From NCBI GenBank assembly GCA_037893225.1, contig JAZGUH010000723.1, positions 806,001-870,000 of the forward strand: DNA of 64,000 nucleotides, written 5' to 3'. Positions 24,621 through 37,175 of the stretch are shown here, piece by piece. A program made the translations under genes and the position numbers. How positions within the stretch are numbered: the stretch's first letter is position 1; each line of letters starts with the position of its first letter. Source of the DNA: Hippasteria phrygiana (taxonomy: Eukaryota > Echinodermata > Asteroidea > Valvatida > Goniasteridae). The notes below the pieces were generated by a model, which was given only the letters and a program-made list of their open reading frames with translations, was not told the DNA's origin and made no database searches.

Positions 24621-27600
24621 GATGTTAAACAAATGGCTCAAGTTTTGTGTCTTGATTTCTTGTCTTTTCTATTTTGATACTTCTAATTCTTCGTCAATTC
24701 TGTATGATCTCTAAACAACATTTTAGATGGAAAAAATAGCAGATTTGAAGGACAGGTTCCCCCCCCCCCAAAAAAAAATAGATGAGCAAAAAACTATTTG
24801 AAATCTGGGGAGACTGAATGCGCTGAATCCTTTAGTGCCCGTTAAAATGAACATGAAATGCTAGCAAACTGCTTTGCAATTTCAGAAAGATAAAAAACCG
24901 TGGTGCATTTCCGAAAGGGGTCATCGGGGCCTTTCTTTTACCCCCAAACGAGAAAGGTGTATAGTAGCATAATCCTGTATGGAAATGGTGTAATTTTTTT
25001 CAGCACGAAATGTCGTGTTAGGGGGGAGTGTAGCCCACGTTGTTCACCCCCGTAGAATTTACAATGATCTTTTGAGTCACTGGACCTATTTTTATCAAGA
25101 ATGGAAAACAAATGTTTAATTACTTTCTTGCCAACTCCATGGGTAGTACTTCAGCATCACCAACGGCAAAGAAAATTCGATGGAACATTCTGGGTTCTTT
25201 ACGTGAATTTTCGGACACTTTTCTACAGAAATATAGTTTAAAGTGGAAGGTTCTAGAGGAAAAGGGAACTGCAGTGAGTTACGGTGCTGTTACATTCATT
25301 CAATAACTACCATACATTTAACATGAATCACTGATGCGACTACAGATACTTGTGACTGAATTTCTTCTTGGTATTGTTCAACACGTATCCGAATCGTCCA
25401 AATTCTTCACTCTATCGATAATGCCTTGTAAGTCGCACACAGCGACCCTTAAACTGCTCAGAATGCATGAATCATCACAGACAAAGAACCAAAAATATTT
25501 CTGCATGTGATAATGCTGTTATATGAATCATATTGTCCACAGGCCAAGACACGTTTAATTAGCAGTCATAACCCTCACTTTTCCTAACGATAAACATCAC
25601 CAAGATGTGGCATAATGCTATAATGCAGACGAGGGGGCGTTACACAGCAGTGGGAGTGGCAAACTATCACCTTTACCCTATGAGAGTATTCAAATCCATG
25701 GAGAATTGTTTAAATCGTTTTCAAAATGTATAACTTTTTTTAGACGTACTTAAAAACAAGCTTGTTCCCCACAGTACCAATTTCAGATGATTACTATCTA
25801 AATTACTTTTTACAGTAGAAAAACATCAGATATCTACCGGTATTATAAGTGGCTCCATTTAAATAATAACCCAAAAAATGAGTACAAACAGAAAAGAAAA
25901 AAATCCAAGATTTTTTCGCTCTCGATTTTGCTTCACTCTTTGAACACAGCAAAGACCGGCCTGGAAGTTATTATTACTGTTGTAAAATTCTGATGATGTT
26001 TAGCCCTGACAACTGAAAATAAAACCTAGGAAATACTCAATATAAGGAGCTATACAATGTAAACAATTACAAATTATTACAAAACGTAAAGAAAACAAAA
26101 ATCCATTTTTTTCGCTCTCTGGTTTGCTTTACTCTTTGCACGCCGCAAGGACCGGCCTATAGAAGTTGCTATATAATGAACCGCTGTAAAATTCTGCTGT
26201 CGATCAAATACTTTCCGTAGCACGTCATTGTAGCTAATAGTCATCATAGGATATTCTCGAGCATTCTCATTCGGTTCATCGTGAACTACTTGTGCAAGGA
26301 TATACACATTCTTGTGCATTCTTGGCCCCAAAATACCCATATGGGCTACACATTTTATGCAACCCCGCCGAATGATAAAATCATATTAATCTAAAGGTTA
26401 TCGGTTTGGTGTAAATGTGAAGTGTACCTTATTTAAATGTACACTTTTTCGCAATACCATTCACCAGCTTTAAAGTTGTTTATAATGTAAATAATGTTTC
26501 TCATGCTGTGTGTAACAGTAATTTCAAGTGGTAATTTCTCTGCAGTCTTTGTAAAAACTAACTTATTACATTCTGCAAAATATTTAGTGAAGCGTCACTT
26601 TTAGATTCTGTCTAATAGATAATAGATCCCCCCCATTTCCACCCGACAAACAGAACACCCTTTCTCATTTCATTGGTGTGTTGACTTGTTCTTTGCGGGG
26701 GGACTGTGGGTCCACGGGGATATTTCTGCAAAGTAGTCGTTATGTTTTCCTGTGGGTGGGTACTGGGGGCGCAACCACTCCATGTGGCTCACACGCACGA
26801 CACTGCGGAAATTTTATATATTTGAATATTTTTTTATAGCGAGGCCTTTCCCTATTCTATTTTTTAAAATCAAAAGGGCAGTTAAATCCAGGAAACTTTA
26901 TGCCGTCCGCATAATCATGGCCTTTTGTTCCTGGTGTTTTAAAAGAACACGTTTAGTCTTACCTATTTTCATTTTTGCATTTTAGATATATGAGAGGACA
27001 ATATAGGTACTTTTCATTAAAAATTAGAAATCTTGCCCCCCCCCCCCCCCCCCCTCAATTTGTCACAAAATATGACATGCCTGCAAAACTATGAGTAAAT
27101 TCCAAATAGTGACTTTTGGTTTGTTTGTTGGTCTTGGGGGTGGGGGAATAACTACGAGATATTTGTAATAAATCATTGACCAATGACTATCGTTTGTTTT
27201 TACAAATCTTTGTTTATTTCTTTAATCATGTAGACTAATCAGGCCAAGCAACAGTGTCCGCACACAATTTCGCCTTGTACAATTTCTTTTTGTTTACAGT
27301 GTTACATTCCCTACGTCATGACTACGATGCACTTCATTGTGGTTTTGAATAAATCAATGAAACATTAAAATATAATTCATCAAGACAATCGAGATAATTA
27401 ACGTACATAATTAATATACAACGCCTTCATGATACAAGAATATATACCACTACACAATACATTGTATCATCAGAACTGAAAAAGCAGCAGCTTTTTGTCA
27501 CTTGGTAAAGTCACTGTAGAGCTAATCCTGCAGGTTGCATTATAACCATTCAAACCAAATGTGCAGACGAAGATAAGAAGGCCGCGCGAACACCCTAAAT

Positions 27601-30600
27601 GTCATTTTAGAAAATTATAACCCAACAAAGCGCTTGCCGCCCCTTTAAATAATAATTATTAAATTAAACTTAAAATTTGCAAAGTTTTATGCAACGTGTG
27701 GATGCAGCATGATTATATAGGAATTTATATGTTGGTCTAACACTAAACCGAATTTGTAAAAGTGTTACATGCTCATGTGGTGAAATGAACGAAAACCAAA
27801 TTGTAATGGCCAAATCTGTAATGATGACATTGTCAGATTTCCCCGTTTACTTTGGCCGAATGGAACTTTGGTCGAGCGAAATAAAAAGCTGTGATTACAT
27901 TCACCTAATTGTCGCCCCATTCCGAGTTGAATGCGGTCCAGTTGAATGCGGTCCAAATCAGCATTAGTTGTTAATATTGGGACATACCATATAAATCAAG
28001 CTGTAGACCCCAATTGATAGGGAACTTTGGTTTTCATATTTATTTTGTCGTTTGTTTTTTGGTTCGGGTGGCTAACGAAATTATTGTTAAATAAAATTTT
28101 ACAGATATTATACGAACACTTTTGACCGTGAGCTGTGCATGTACCTTTTGGACAGATCCCTCCAACCACACCAGTGTTGCTTCAGTAGCCGGCGCGTCCG
28201 AATCCTATATCAGCCTTGAAAATGTGTCACTTTTGCATGATATGATATTTTTAATTATGTTCAGAACTATATTTTATTTAAACTTGGCAGTACCGCCGTT
28301 CTCTTTTTCTTATTGTATTGCCGCCTTGGTCTTTGAATTGTATTTATAACAAGTACCCTTATCACTTGTTTCGGTTAATTTTGTATGGTTGGATGTAAAT
28401 TGTTGCGTTAATGGGACTTGAAGTGACGCACGTTTGTATTTCACTACAAGCCGAATATATTCTTCTCATGATTCCTTTGTCTTTTAAGCTTGCTGTTCGT
28501 CTTTTTTACTTCAGTCGTATTGAGACTTGCTGCTGCTACGCCCCCAAATGGTTGTGTCATTAAAACCATATCTCGTGACTCATATTCAAGTTGCCCTTGT
28601 ATCATGCACTTTAAACCGAAAAAATATACCATTGTTAATTATTGGATGCATTACTTCAATTTACTTGTGAATGGTTGTACCGTATATTATTCGTGGAGGT
28701 ATTTGTGGGTGTCCCGTTTGGACGACGCGGAAGTCGGAGTAGGTATATTTGCAGGCTTGAAGCACACTTGATGCATGTAATACCCGGTACCAAAGCTGCC
28801 ACCAAGCAGTGTTCGTTTTCCTGCAGTTGTTTTCTTTAACCGGATTGCTAAAATAATATAAAATAACATTGATAGCACTTACACTAGCCGTCGTATTCCG
28901 TTCCCACCTCATATATTCAGACAGAATGAGGCGGGTATGTGTATGTCATATTATAGGCTATAGTAGAAAGAAGACCAACGTCGTTGAACATTTCGTATAG
29001 ACAAACAAAATGTGAGTAATCCTTGTTTGCAGAAACTGATGGGTGGTAATTAACTTTTTATATGAATTAAAATCTAGTCTTTATTAAAGACATCATATAA
29101 TTAACTAAGGTTAATTCAACATGAGGTGTTATAGTCTGATAAGAAAAAAAAACACACACCTGTTGGTTGATTTACCTTTATGAAGTTAGATTTGTGAAGA
29201 GGAAAGTTAGAATTAAAAGGAGTGTAAACATATGGATAATGTTTTCTCTGCAGTACAATGTAACTATTACGAGGAAGACATATGGTTACATATATCCCAT
29301 AAGGTTGGCTATGACGTGTAGGCCCATGCTTACCTGTTAACCCTATATGTTTTATAGAGTGGGCAAAGTGTTCACTCCGCGAAATGAAACATCACACCAT
29401 GGAAGCCTTGCAGTTCTTGATGTCGGACCTTAGAATATGTTACGCATTTTTGTCATTATGTAACTAAAACTTTCACCTGACCGAAGCGCACCTGTACATC
29501 ATATAAAAGAGCAGACATCAGGTTAAGACCAAGTATACGCCCTTCTATTTTGTTTCGGAAATCACTGGCATTTACAATATACTTTCCTGACTTGACTTAT
29601 AGGCTATAGCAGCGGCTCGCATATTACTGTGCGTAACCATCAGATTCAACGCATTATCGGTAATATTGCAAACCGTATCAGCTAGTTAGACTGTGTAAGG
29701 ATTGGTAAAACATTAAATCTGATTATCAAAAATGAATATCAAGCATTGCTAATCAGTGAGTTCCTTATAGGAGGACTTTATGGGGTGGAAATGCACTCAT
29801 TACAAAACTGCGCATAGACCAATATCAAGTATTCAATTTTCAGTTCATATATATTTTTTTCATATTGCCGATTGAGTAAATAACAAATGTCATTACATAA
29901 CAAGCTTTTACATAATTAAAGTAGCCTGAAATCAACGAAGAAAGAAACCAAAAAGTGCTAGAGTAATCAGTATGCTGATACAAAACAACATTAACGATGG
30001 AACTCATTTTCAAATTACACACTGGATATACTTTAAATGATGTAAGTTCCATATGAAAAATGCCATGAAACAACGTTCGGCACTCATTAAACCACCAAAC
30101 TCATAAACGCTTCAGCTTACCTATTGTATTATTTAATCATTTAAACGTAATAGTTCGCTTATTAGATGACTGTATTGGACGTTGTTAAATTCGGGGACAC
30201 GATATTGAAGTTTACCAGTTTGTTACCTAAGATTCGGAGATATATATCTAGGCGAGGAAATGAGTGGCATACGGTTCCCATCAGCACACTTTTAGTCCGT
30301 AAACCCTGCAGTGCCCGCTAGGCTGTTGGCTCGTATACTCGCCCGTCTAAACTTACTGCATGATTTTGATTGAACAATGTAAGGTTTCATCAGATGCACA
30401 AAGACAGCTGGCGCTGAACTTTGTTAGAAAACTGCCAAAACATTGTCGCAACATCAAGGACGAGACTCTTCCTTGGTATTTACTTTTTGTTTTATTATTA
30501 CAGTTTTTGAAAAGAAGTTTCGAACAAGAGAGTATCTGTTTCTAGCAGTGCTTTAACTTATTTTCGCTGGAATCACGTTGTTTGCCAAAATAGCAGTTTT

Positions 30601-31224
30601 ATGTAGCATGCTGCAACTGAAATAATAATGAAAGAAAACGCATCAAGACTTTTCCTTTTGTTTGCATTCGTTATTGTATTGCACTACATTATTTACAATC
30701 AATGCAACCTAACCAAACGACTTTGGTAATCTTAAGTCTTGATTGAAATGACATTTGTATCTGTATATATAGGCCTATTTTTATTATTTCAAGTTAATTC
30801 ATAATTCGTTAAACCGTATACAGCATCATACATCCGGTTGGTCTTTAACCGTTTTATTTTTTAATCCAAATAAAAATAAAACCAATATTGGTTCTTAGAA
30901 TATCTGGGTTTTTTTGTTCTTCCAAATGACAGTATTTACATCTTTAAATCATCGAGTAAACTTTTAGAAAACATTTTGGTAAGTTCTATGGTAGTTCCAT
31001 CATTGTTGTAAAACTGACTCTTAATTGTTTTAAAATTTGTTTCTATGCCACACAATTTCCCCCACCGGCTTGCGAAATTATGTTGATGGAATATACAACC
31101 AACCAATTACACTCGACATGATGACAGATACTTTCATGCTCTTCCCATTACTTAAAAAAATCTGTAATCTTAAAATGAATTTGGAATATTTTTACTGGAT
31201 TTCAAGTCGTCCGATTGCCGATTG
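24621..31224. other. Gene-free stretch with scattered simple repeats
   Basis: I recognise no exon. It contains a diverged direct duplication (about 25891-26205), a poly-C run (27036-27054), a two-copy 15-bp repeat GTTGAATGCGGTCCA (27926-27955) and general AT-rich DNA. An 87-codon minus-strand ORF (26077-26340) with a true ATG overlaps the duplication and resembles no family I know. Confidence 0.5.
25891..26205. repeat. Diverged direct duplication, spacing about 195 bp
   Basis: Two segments (about 25891-26000 and 26086-26205) share a GAAAA-rich start, AAATCCA, TTTTTTCGCTCTC, TTTGCTT-ACTCTTTG, GCAA-GACCGGCCT, GAAGTT and TGTAAAATTCTG in the same order. Small indels and substitutions separate them. 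The minus-strand ORF overlapping the second copy is likely incidental. Confidence 0.7.
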
Positions 31225-31287
31225 AGTTGTTAATGCATTATTGAAATGTTATTTTAATAATAATATTTCAATAATGCATTAACAACT
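31225..31287. repeat. Perfect 23-bp stem hairpin
   Basis: The arms 31225-31247 and 31265-31287 are exact reverse complements, beginning AGTTGTTAATGCATT and closing AATGCATTAACAACT, around a 17-nt AT loop. The flanks do not extend the pairing. The size resembles a small fold-back element more than a microRNA precursor, which would usually have a longer, imperfect stem. Confidence 0.9.
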
Positions 31288-32727
31288 GAATGGTCCAAAG
31301 ATCTCAATAGCAGTAATATATTTTCTCATAAAGATTGATTGAATTAAAACCATCATTGTACATAACATGTGACTCGTGATACATTGTTTCTTTATAACTT
31401 CGTGCACGAACTATATAATCATCATTAAGTACTGTTTTATTTTCAGTTTAACCATTTCGTCGAATAAAACAAAATAAGTTACCGTACTTTAATTCAAAGA
31501 TATTTAGCTACATCACGCCTTTTATATTTTCATAATAGAAACTTATTTAGAGTGGGCCATATGTGAGCACCTTAACCTTATAGCAGCTCTTAAAAATGAT
31601 TGCTTTTGAAGTTTTGTTAATTTTGTCGCAATTTCCCTAAGGTAGAATACAATGTATACATCTTTTTCCAATGGTGCCGTGGCATGCGAAATGGCACTAC
31701 GATGGTTTTTAGGCATCGTCTGGAAGGGGCCACTTGGATCTCCCGTATCACTGGTACAATATCATTAGCTAAACAAAATTGATGTTGTCAAATAGGCCAG
31801 TGCCATGCTTCCCATCATCCACAGTTCGCTTTGTTTTGCGCCATCTATAAATATAGCTCAGACCCATACGAACGTAGATAAACAGAATGTGTTAATGACG
31901 TTAATAGCGAGTAAAAATAGTCCGTGTGCGATTGCGCGCGCGTGCTGCATTTAATTAAATTGCCACTGCGCGGTGTGCAGTTTGCATATTTGCTGGTACG
32001 ATTTTTGTATTGATTGCTGTGTTTTGTATTGCAACAGTTGAAAGTGATCCCGCCAATTGGTAACAAATCGATACAAAAATGAGCGAGAAGCTCGTGTTTG
32101 CGTGGTTTGACGCTGGATTGATCGGTTAAAATTATGTCTGGGAATTGGATGAGCATGTCTGTATTGCCTGTGCTAAAATGTTGTTGTTTTTTTTCCCATC
32201 ATTGACAGCAGTTTTAAGATTGTGTTCCTCTAGAGCAAGATCGATTATTTCATTTATTCATTAATCTGGGATACTTTGTAAACTTAAAATGCGTGTGTAG
32301 ACTTCTACAAAGAAAGAAGGAAATCAAAATGCTTTCTTAATTCATTGTGAACTGATGGCTTCGAGTATTTCATAGGGTTTCGACAAGCAAAAGTCCTACA
32401 GTAAAGCGATCTTATCGTTGCCAGTTAATTGATAAGGGAAGTAGATAAAACTTGGTAAATGGATCATCAATTAATTTTTTACTGGTGTCAAAATTCGGTT
32501 CCGGTGTTGAAACAATCTCCATGCCTGAATTAGCTGGTGCTTGCCAACTGTAAACTGTTTTATCAGTGTACAATGAATTAGTCATTCGCAGTAGTCCAAA
32601 GGAAAAGCTTATTCAAAGTATTATGCATTATACAGACTAGTGGTAGAAGATAGCATTTCCAGACTGTTGACGATGACTAGGCCAGGGTCACGCTAAACTA
32701 CGCCATGGTACCCCCTTCTGATTTCGG

Positions 32728-32750
32728 TTGCTATCTACTGTAGATAGCAA
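32728..32750. repeat. 23-bp palindrome
   Basis: TTGCTATCTAC and its reverse complement flank a single central T. No assigned function. Confidence 0.85.
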
Positions 32751-32999
32751 GCGGGTTCGTTCATTTTTGCACGTGTTAAATGTTGTCATTATTTTTGTCC
32801 GTAATTTTCTAAACATAGATAACATTTTGGTAATTCTTTTGCCAAAATGAGCAATCGGAAACCACTGGTCGGAGGGTCATTCATCATATCTGCTATTTCT
32901 AGAGCTGGGCACAATGCCATAATGCGGTATCGCTTTCCTTATTCCTAAACAAATCGTCATTGGCGCAGACAATGCGCAGTCATGCGAACTGGTTGCAGC

Positions 33000-33540
33000 C
33001 TGGCCGGGGATATGACCGTCTTACGTCGCGGAAACGGTATCCCATCCCGCTCAGGCCCTGCTCTGCTGTCGTCATCCAGCTCTCGCCCTAGCTATTTTTA
33101 GCTGGCCCTAGCCATTGATTGCCGCTAATGTGCACGGAGTGATGTCGTCACACGAACCAGCGCGCCTCTTTCACGTTTTCCACCGCTGCCTGACGCAGAC
33201 AATGCATCGTCGGAGCGACTAGCTCGTGATGTCATCACTGAGCTGATTACGAATTCACCGTGGAATACGCACGCCAAGGGTCGCTTGTAATAATCATCGC
33301 GGAAGTCTGCAGCAGCGTGTGCCGCACGAGCGATTCATAAAGTCACGACAGCGCGGCGCGCGACCTTGTTTAAATATATAGGAGCTCAGCGCGCCCAATC
33401 ACCTTCTAGGTTGGCACTGACGTGTAACGGCCATTCATAAATACAGCTCGCTCTCGATTTAATGCATGTGTACGTCAGAGGCTCAGTGATTACGGTGCGG
33501 ACTGCCATGCATATGTCGCGAGATGACGCCACGTCATAAG
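33000..33540. promoter_or_regulatory. CpG-richer candidate promoter/enhancer region
   Basis: This 540-bp stretch is visibly richer in CG dinucleotides than its surroundings and concentrates motifs: a perfect MEF2 site CTATTTTTAG (33092-33101), CRE/AP-1-like TGATGTCGTCA (33140) and TGATGTCATCA (33227), a TATA-like TTTAAATATATA (33369-33380), CCAAT (33395) and TGACGCCACGTCA (33524). It may be an uncatalogued promoter or a distal Egr enhancer about 13 kb downstream. An 81-codon ORF starts at 33523 but matches nothing I know. Function is inferred. Confidence 0.4.
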
Positions 33541-34189
33541 GCAAGGCAGCTTCGGCGTTTATCTCGTTCGTGGCCGTACGGTGTTTTGCTTTATCCGGAA
33601 ATGATAATTCTAGCTCAGGTTTTTCCTTTTAGACCAATTTCTACAGGCAGATTTACGTACAACATCGCCTCCCTCGAGGATCCGCTATACCCTTTCTCCC
33701 TTTTTTGTTTACGCGCAACGATAACATCCGATATGGTTGGAGTTACGTCTGTACTCGTGTTCAAGTAATGTATCCGTTGTTAAAAACGGTTAATTATATG
33801 GCGGGATAAAAATACCCCTTAAATGAAGGGAATCGGAGAAATCTGAAATAATGACTACGTAATATCCGCCGATTACCCTTCCGATCCGAAGAAAAAAATG
33901 TTTACGGATAAGTAGTTTTTCGGAAAAAGGAACCCGACGGAAGAAGAGAAGCAGATGAATAGGAGTTGTCGGCTCTTCATTATTCCCCCACCTCAGAAAG
34001 GAGAGAAGATGGAATGACTGTAATCTATATACTCAGTGCACCAGCGGAATGAAAGCCTGTTGATATGTTTCTAATTGATATTCATAAAATAGTTTGATTT
34101 CCAATTTTAAACAAAAAGTACCCAAACAAATTGTTGCGGGGTTTGGAAATTAAATAACTAAGTTTGTGTTTAAAAATGTAACTTATGTA

Positions 34190-34935
34190 AATGTACACGC
34201 ATTTTTTTTCAGAAGAGTCAACACCCCCCCCCCCCCCCCCCCCCACACACACACAAGTGTGTAAATACCTGCAATCGTGGACCTCCCATTGTTCCTCTTT
34301 TGTTTATACTCTAACATTTTCGGAAGGCCTCCCATATGTTTTGTACACGATTTTCAATCGTGGACGTTCGGTCAAACGTGTGGACCCTTTGTCTACGCCC
34401 GAATGCTTTTGTCCTAGGTCCACGATTGCCGGTATTTACAAACGCATACGCACCCATTGTAGACTTTACTTTTCTTCTTTTATTCTCATTGTCCCTATTG
34501 AGATTTCTAAATACTCCCTCGTGGGGTACCATTTCCCCCATTGTTACCCTTTCTTCCCGGTACCCGTAAGGAGACTAATGTAGGAACACACAAGTGTGTA
34601 AACACATTTTCTTAAAACTGTATCCTTGTGGAGCCAAGTCATTGTCTTCTCCTTTGTTGCTTTATATAAACCCATCCCCATAGACTTTCTACACCTTTTT
34701 CCTTGTGGAGACATCACCATCTTTAAAAATTCCCTGTGGAGACCTTTTCACTCTTTTGTCCTCTATTGTCCACATGTCTCCACAGGGTACCCAGTATGGG
34801 TACACCTTCAATCGAGGACATGTTATATTGTTCATACAAGGACCATCATTGGTTTTGTACATGATTTTCAAACGGGGACCTTTCTCAACCGGGGACCCTA
34901 TTGTCCTCTTTTGATAAAGGTCCCCAATTGAATGC
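34190..34935. repeat. Imperfect GGGGACC/TTGTCC-rich repeat region
   Basis: A poly-C run and (AC)n (34224-34256) precede about 680 bp in which GGACC, GGGGACC, TTGTCC, CTCTTTTGT and TTTGTACA(C/T)GATTTTCAA recur irregularly in both orientations. ACACACAAGTGTGTAAA occurs twice (near 34250 and 34590). It is probably a decayed family of short interspersed units. Open frames across it are by-products of the composition. Confidence 0.5.
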
Positions 34936-35445
34936 AAAAATAAACCCACCCACATACTAACCTTACATAATTATGTGGACGGAAATTCCTTTGTTTTCAC
35001 GTAGTTAAGAAAACGGAGAGAACAAATCCAATTTTACTCGAACTGTGAACGCTCTTTCAACCCGATTTCTTTTATCGTGATCCCCTTAAGTATTCCCCTT
35101 CATTTTGCGACGGATAACCCTCACCCAAAAATGCTTCTAAAGCCGTTTTTCAGAGCGGGAGTAACGTTCTGTGGACGTGGGCAAGTCAAGTCCACAAACC
35201 GTTCACTCTTCCTGCATCCTGCAGACATCTTTTATTCGCAAGTCCAGAAATAGTATGCAAGGTTAGAGCACAGACACATACTCATTGATTTAGAAATGTG
35301 AGCCCTGAGCCATTTCTCTTCCACAATTTTGTAGGGGTGGATGGGTTCAAATATTGTATAGTATTTTGTACAAGGAATTGTTGGACCAAATTCGTCAGAT
35401 TAAACTTGACGGCAAGACGAAATACCTTGTCGAGTGCGTATTTGT

Positions 35446-35515
35446 ACTCGCACTTACACACTATAGTACTCGTACTTGCACTCGTACTTGCACTCGTACT
35501 TGTACTCGTAATTGT
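35446..35515. repeat. ACTCGTACTTGC minisatellite, about 6 copies
   Basis: A 12-bp unit repeats with few substitutions; one copy is shortened to 10 bp and the last copies drift to ACTCGTACTTGT and ACTCGTAATTGT. Confidence 0.9.
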
Positions 35516-36949
35516 ACAAGTAAGAACAAATAATGTACAGGGTGTGGAATTATTCTGCCAAACCTAATCGATGCCCAAGAAGCAGAACGTCTCTGTTTAA
35601 TTAACCCTCTGTCCAATTCTCAGCCACAGATGTTTCGAATGCAGCCAAATACGCTCCATTATCCTTTTTTAACAGATTCTGTACCCGTATGCAGTATGAG
35701 AGAAACATACCCTTCATCGTGTGCAATCAGATTGTACCCATCAGAGGATACAAAAATAATAAGTGTATGGGAAAAAAAATCAAATAACCAAACGCTCATT
35801 GGAACTCACCTGCATGTTTACTATTTTAAAACGGTTAGGCCCACGTGAGACACACTACACGTAGTGTATATCAACAGGAATCAAGCAAAATTTAATACCA
35901 AATGAAGCGTCACCGGGCGTGCAGAATAACAGCACCGTTAAAAAGATGATTCCCGCGGAGAATATAAATGACAAGTTCACGCAAGATTTACCGCCGCCAA
36001 GCATCTGATGTATAATCTCAGTGTTGCTTACGTAGTTACAACATATTTTGATAAAGTAGCGGTGTGATTGAAGTGATATGTGGTCCCTCTTCCCACGACA
36101 TGTCCTGTCCTACGTGAGATTCTCCAGCTCTGGGATTAGGGAAAACAACACTTTGGGCCACGCATGCCATTATTTTTTTCTCTGATTGACGTCGTTTCCC
36201 TTTTTTTATTTGTAAGATGTTGTTTGTCAAGATTTCTTTTTTTTTTACTTTCCCAGGCGAAATAAGTACATTTGAAAGAATTGACTTTTGAAAGAATTGG
36301 CTATAAAGAGTTTCTGCATTAAAATCGAATGTTTTTGAAATTCGCCGTGAAAAGAAGTGAAAAAGGGAGAAGAAAAGGTAGCATGGAACGAATCAGCCGA
36401 AACTCGTTCGCGTATTTGATTGATTGCTGATACACGCTTGCTTGTGCCCATTTGTATCGCTTGACGGATAAGATTGATGGATATCAATTAATCTCTTGAT
36501 CGTTTGATTGATTAACTGATGGCTAATTTATATTTATTCATGTCATGACTGCCTTTAGTTTTTGTTTTTATTTCTTTTCGTGGGAGGTCAAGTTAGCGAA
36601 GTTGTTTGTTCCTCGCCTTCCACCTATGGTGACTCCTGCTCGATTCCCGTTTCAGCAGGTGCATGCTTTTTAAGTGGATTGGGTTTTCTGTCCCTATACC
36701 TAGTTGGGATTTCCCCAAGCAATAACTCTCTGTGGTTTTCTTCCCGCTATACGAAAACTGAAAATACATTTCTTGTCTTCTCTCACTCAAAAGCTGACTC
36801 GGGGGAGACCACTACTGATGAACTGATCAGGCTACCCAGGATAAACAAGAAATCAAATACAATTCTTTCTCGCTTAATCATTCCTTCTGCGTCCACTGTT
36901 CGTGCTTTCTTATACCCACTGTTCAAGTTTCTTGTTCACTCTGTACATC

Positions 36950-37175
36950 TACACACTAAAAAACTGTGTTTAGCAATTAAACACAACCTTGCTATCAGTT
37001 TGTAAACATAATTATTTAGAACCTATTACGTGTCCAATTCCCAAACATCAATGTTCAATGGCTAAACACTGTCCGTCAGTACGCTAAACATGTTTAGTAT
37101 GTAAACGTGTTTTTCAAACTGAGAAGAAAGTGTTTAGAAAAGTGTTTAATTGCTAATGGCTGTTTTAGCAGTGTA
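36950..37175. mobile_element. TA-flanked MITE with about 33-bp TIRs
   Basis: TA dinucleotides (36950-36951 and 37174-37175) flank ends that read CACACTAAAAAACTG and the inverse of CACTGCTAAAACAG. The inverted match continues through TTAGCAATTAAACAC on both sides. The interior is rich in the word GTTTAG and its complement. There is no coding capacity. The end is related to the element at 49414-50190. It fits a Tc1/mariner-like non-autonomous family. Confidence 0.75.

Noticed and set aside
31225..31287. microRNA gene
   Set aside because: The stem is perfect, short and AT-rich with no pairing beyond 23 bp; no known mature microRNA sequence is visible.
36562..37005. 147-codon + strand ORF
   Set aside because: It lacks an ATG start, has no recognisable domain and runs into a MITE.
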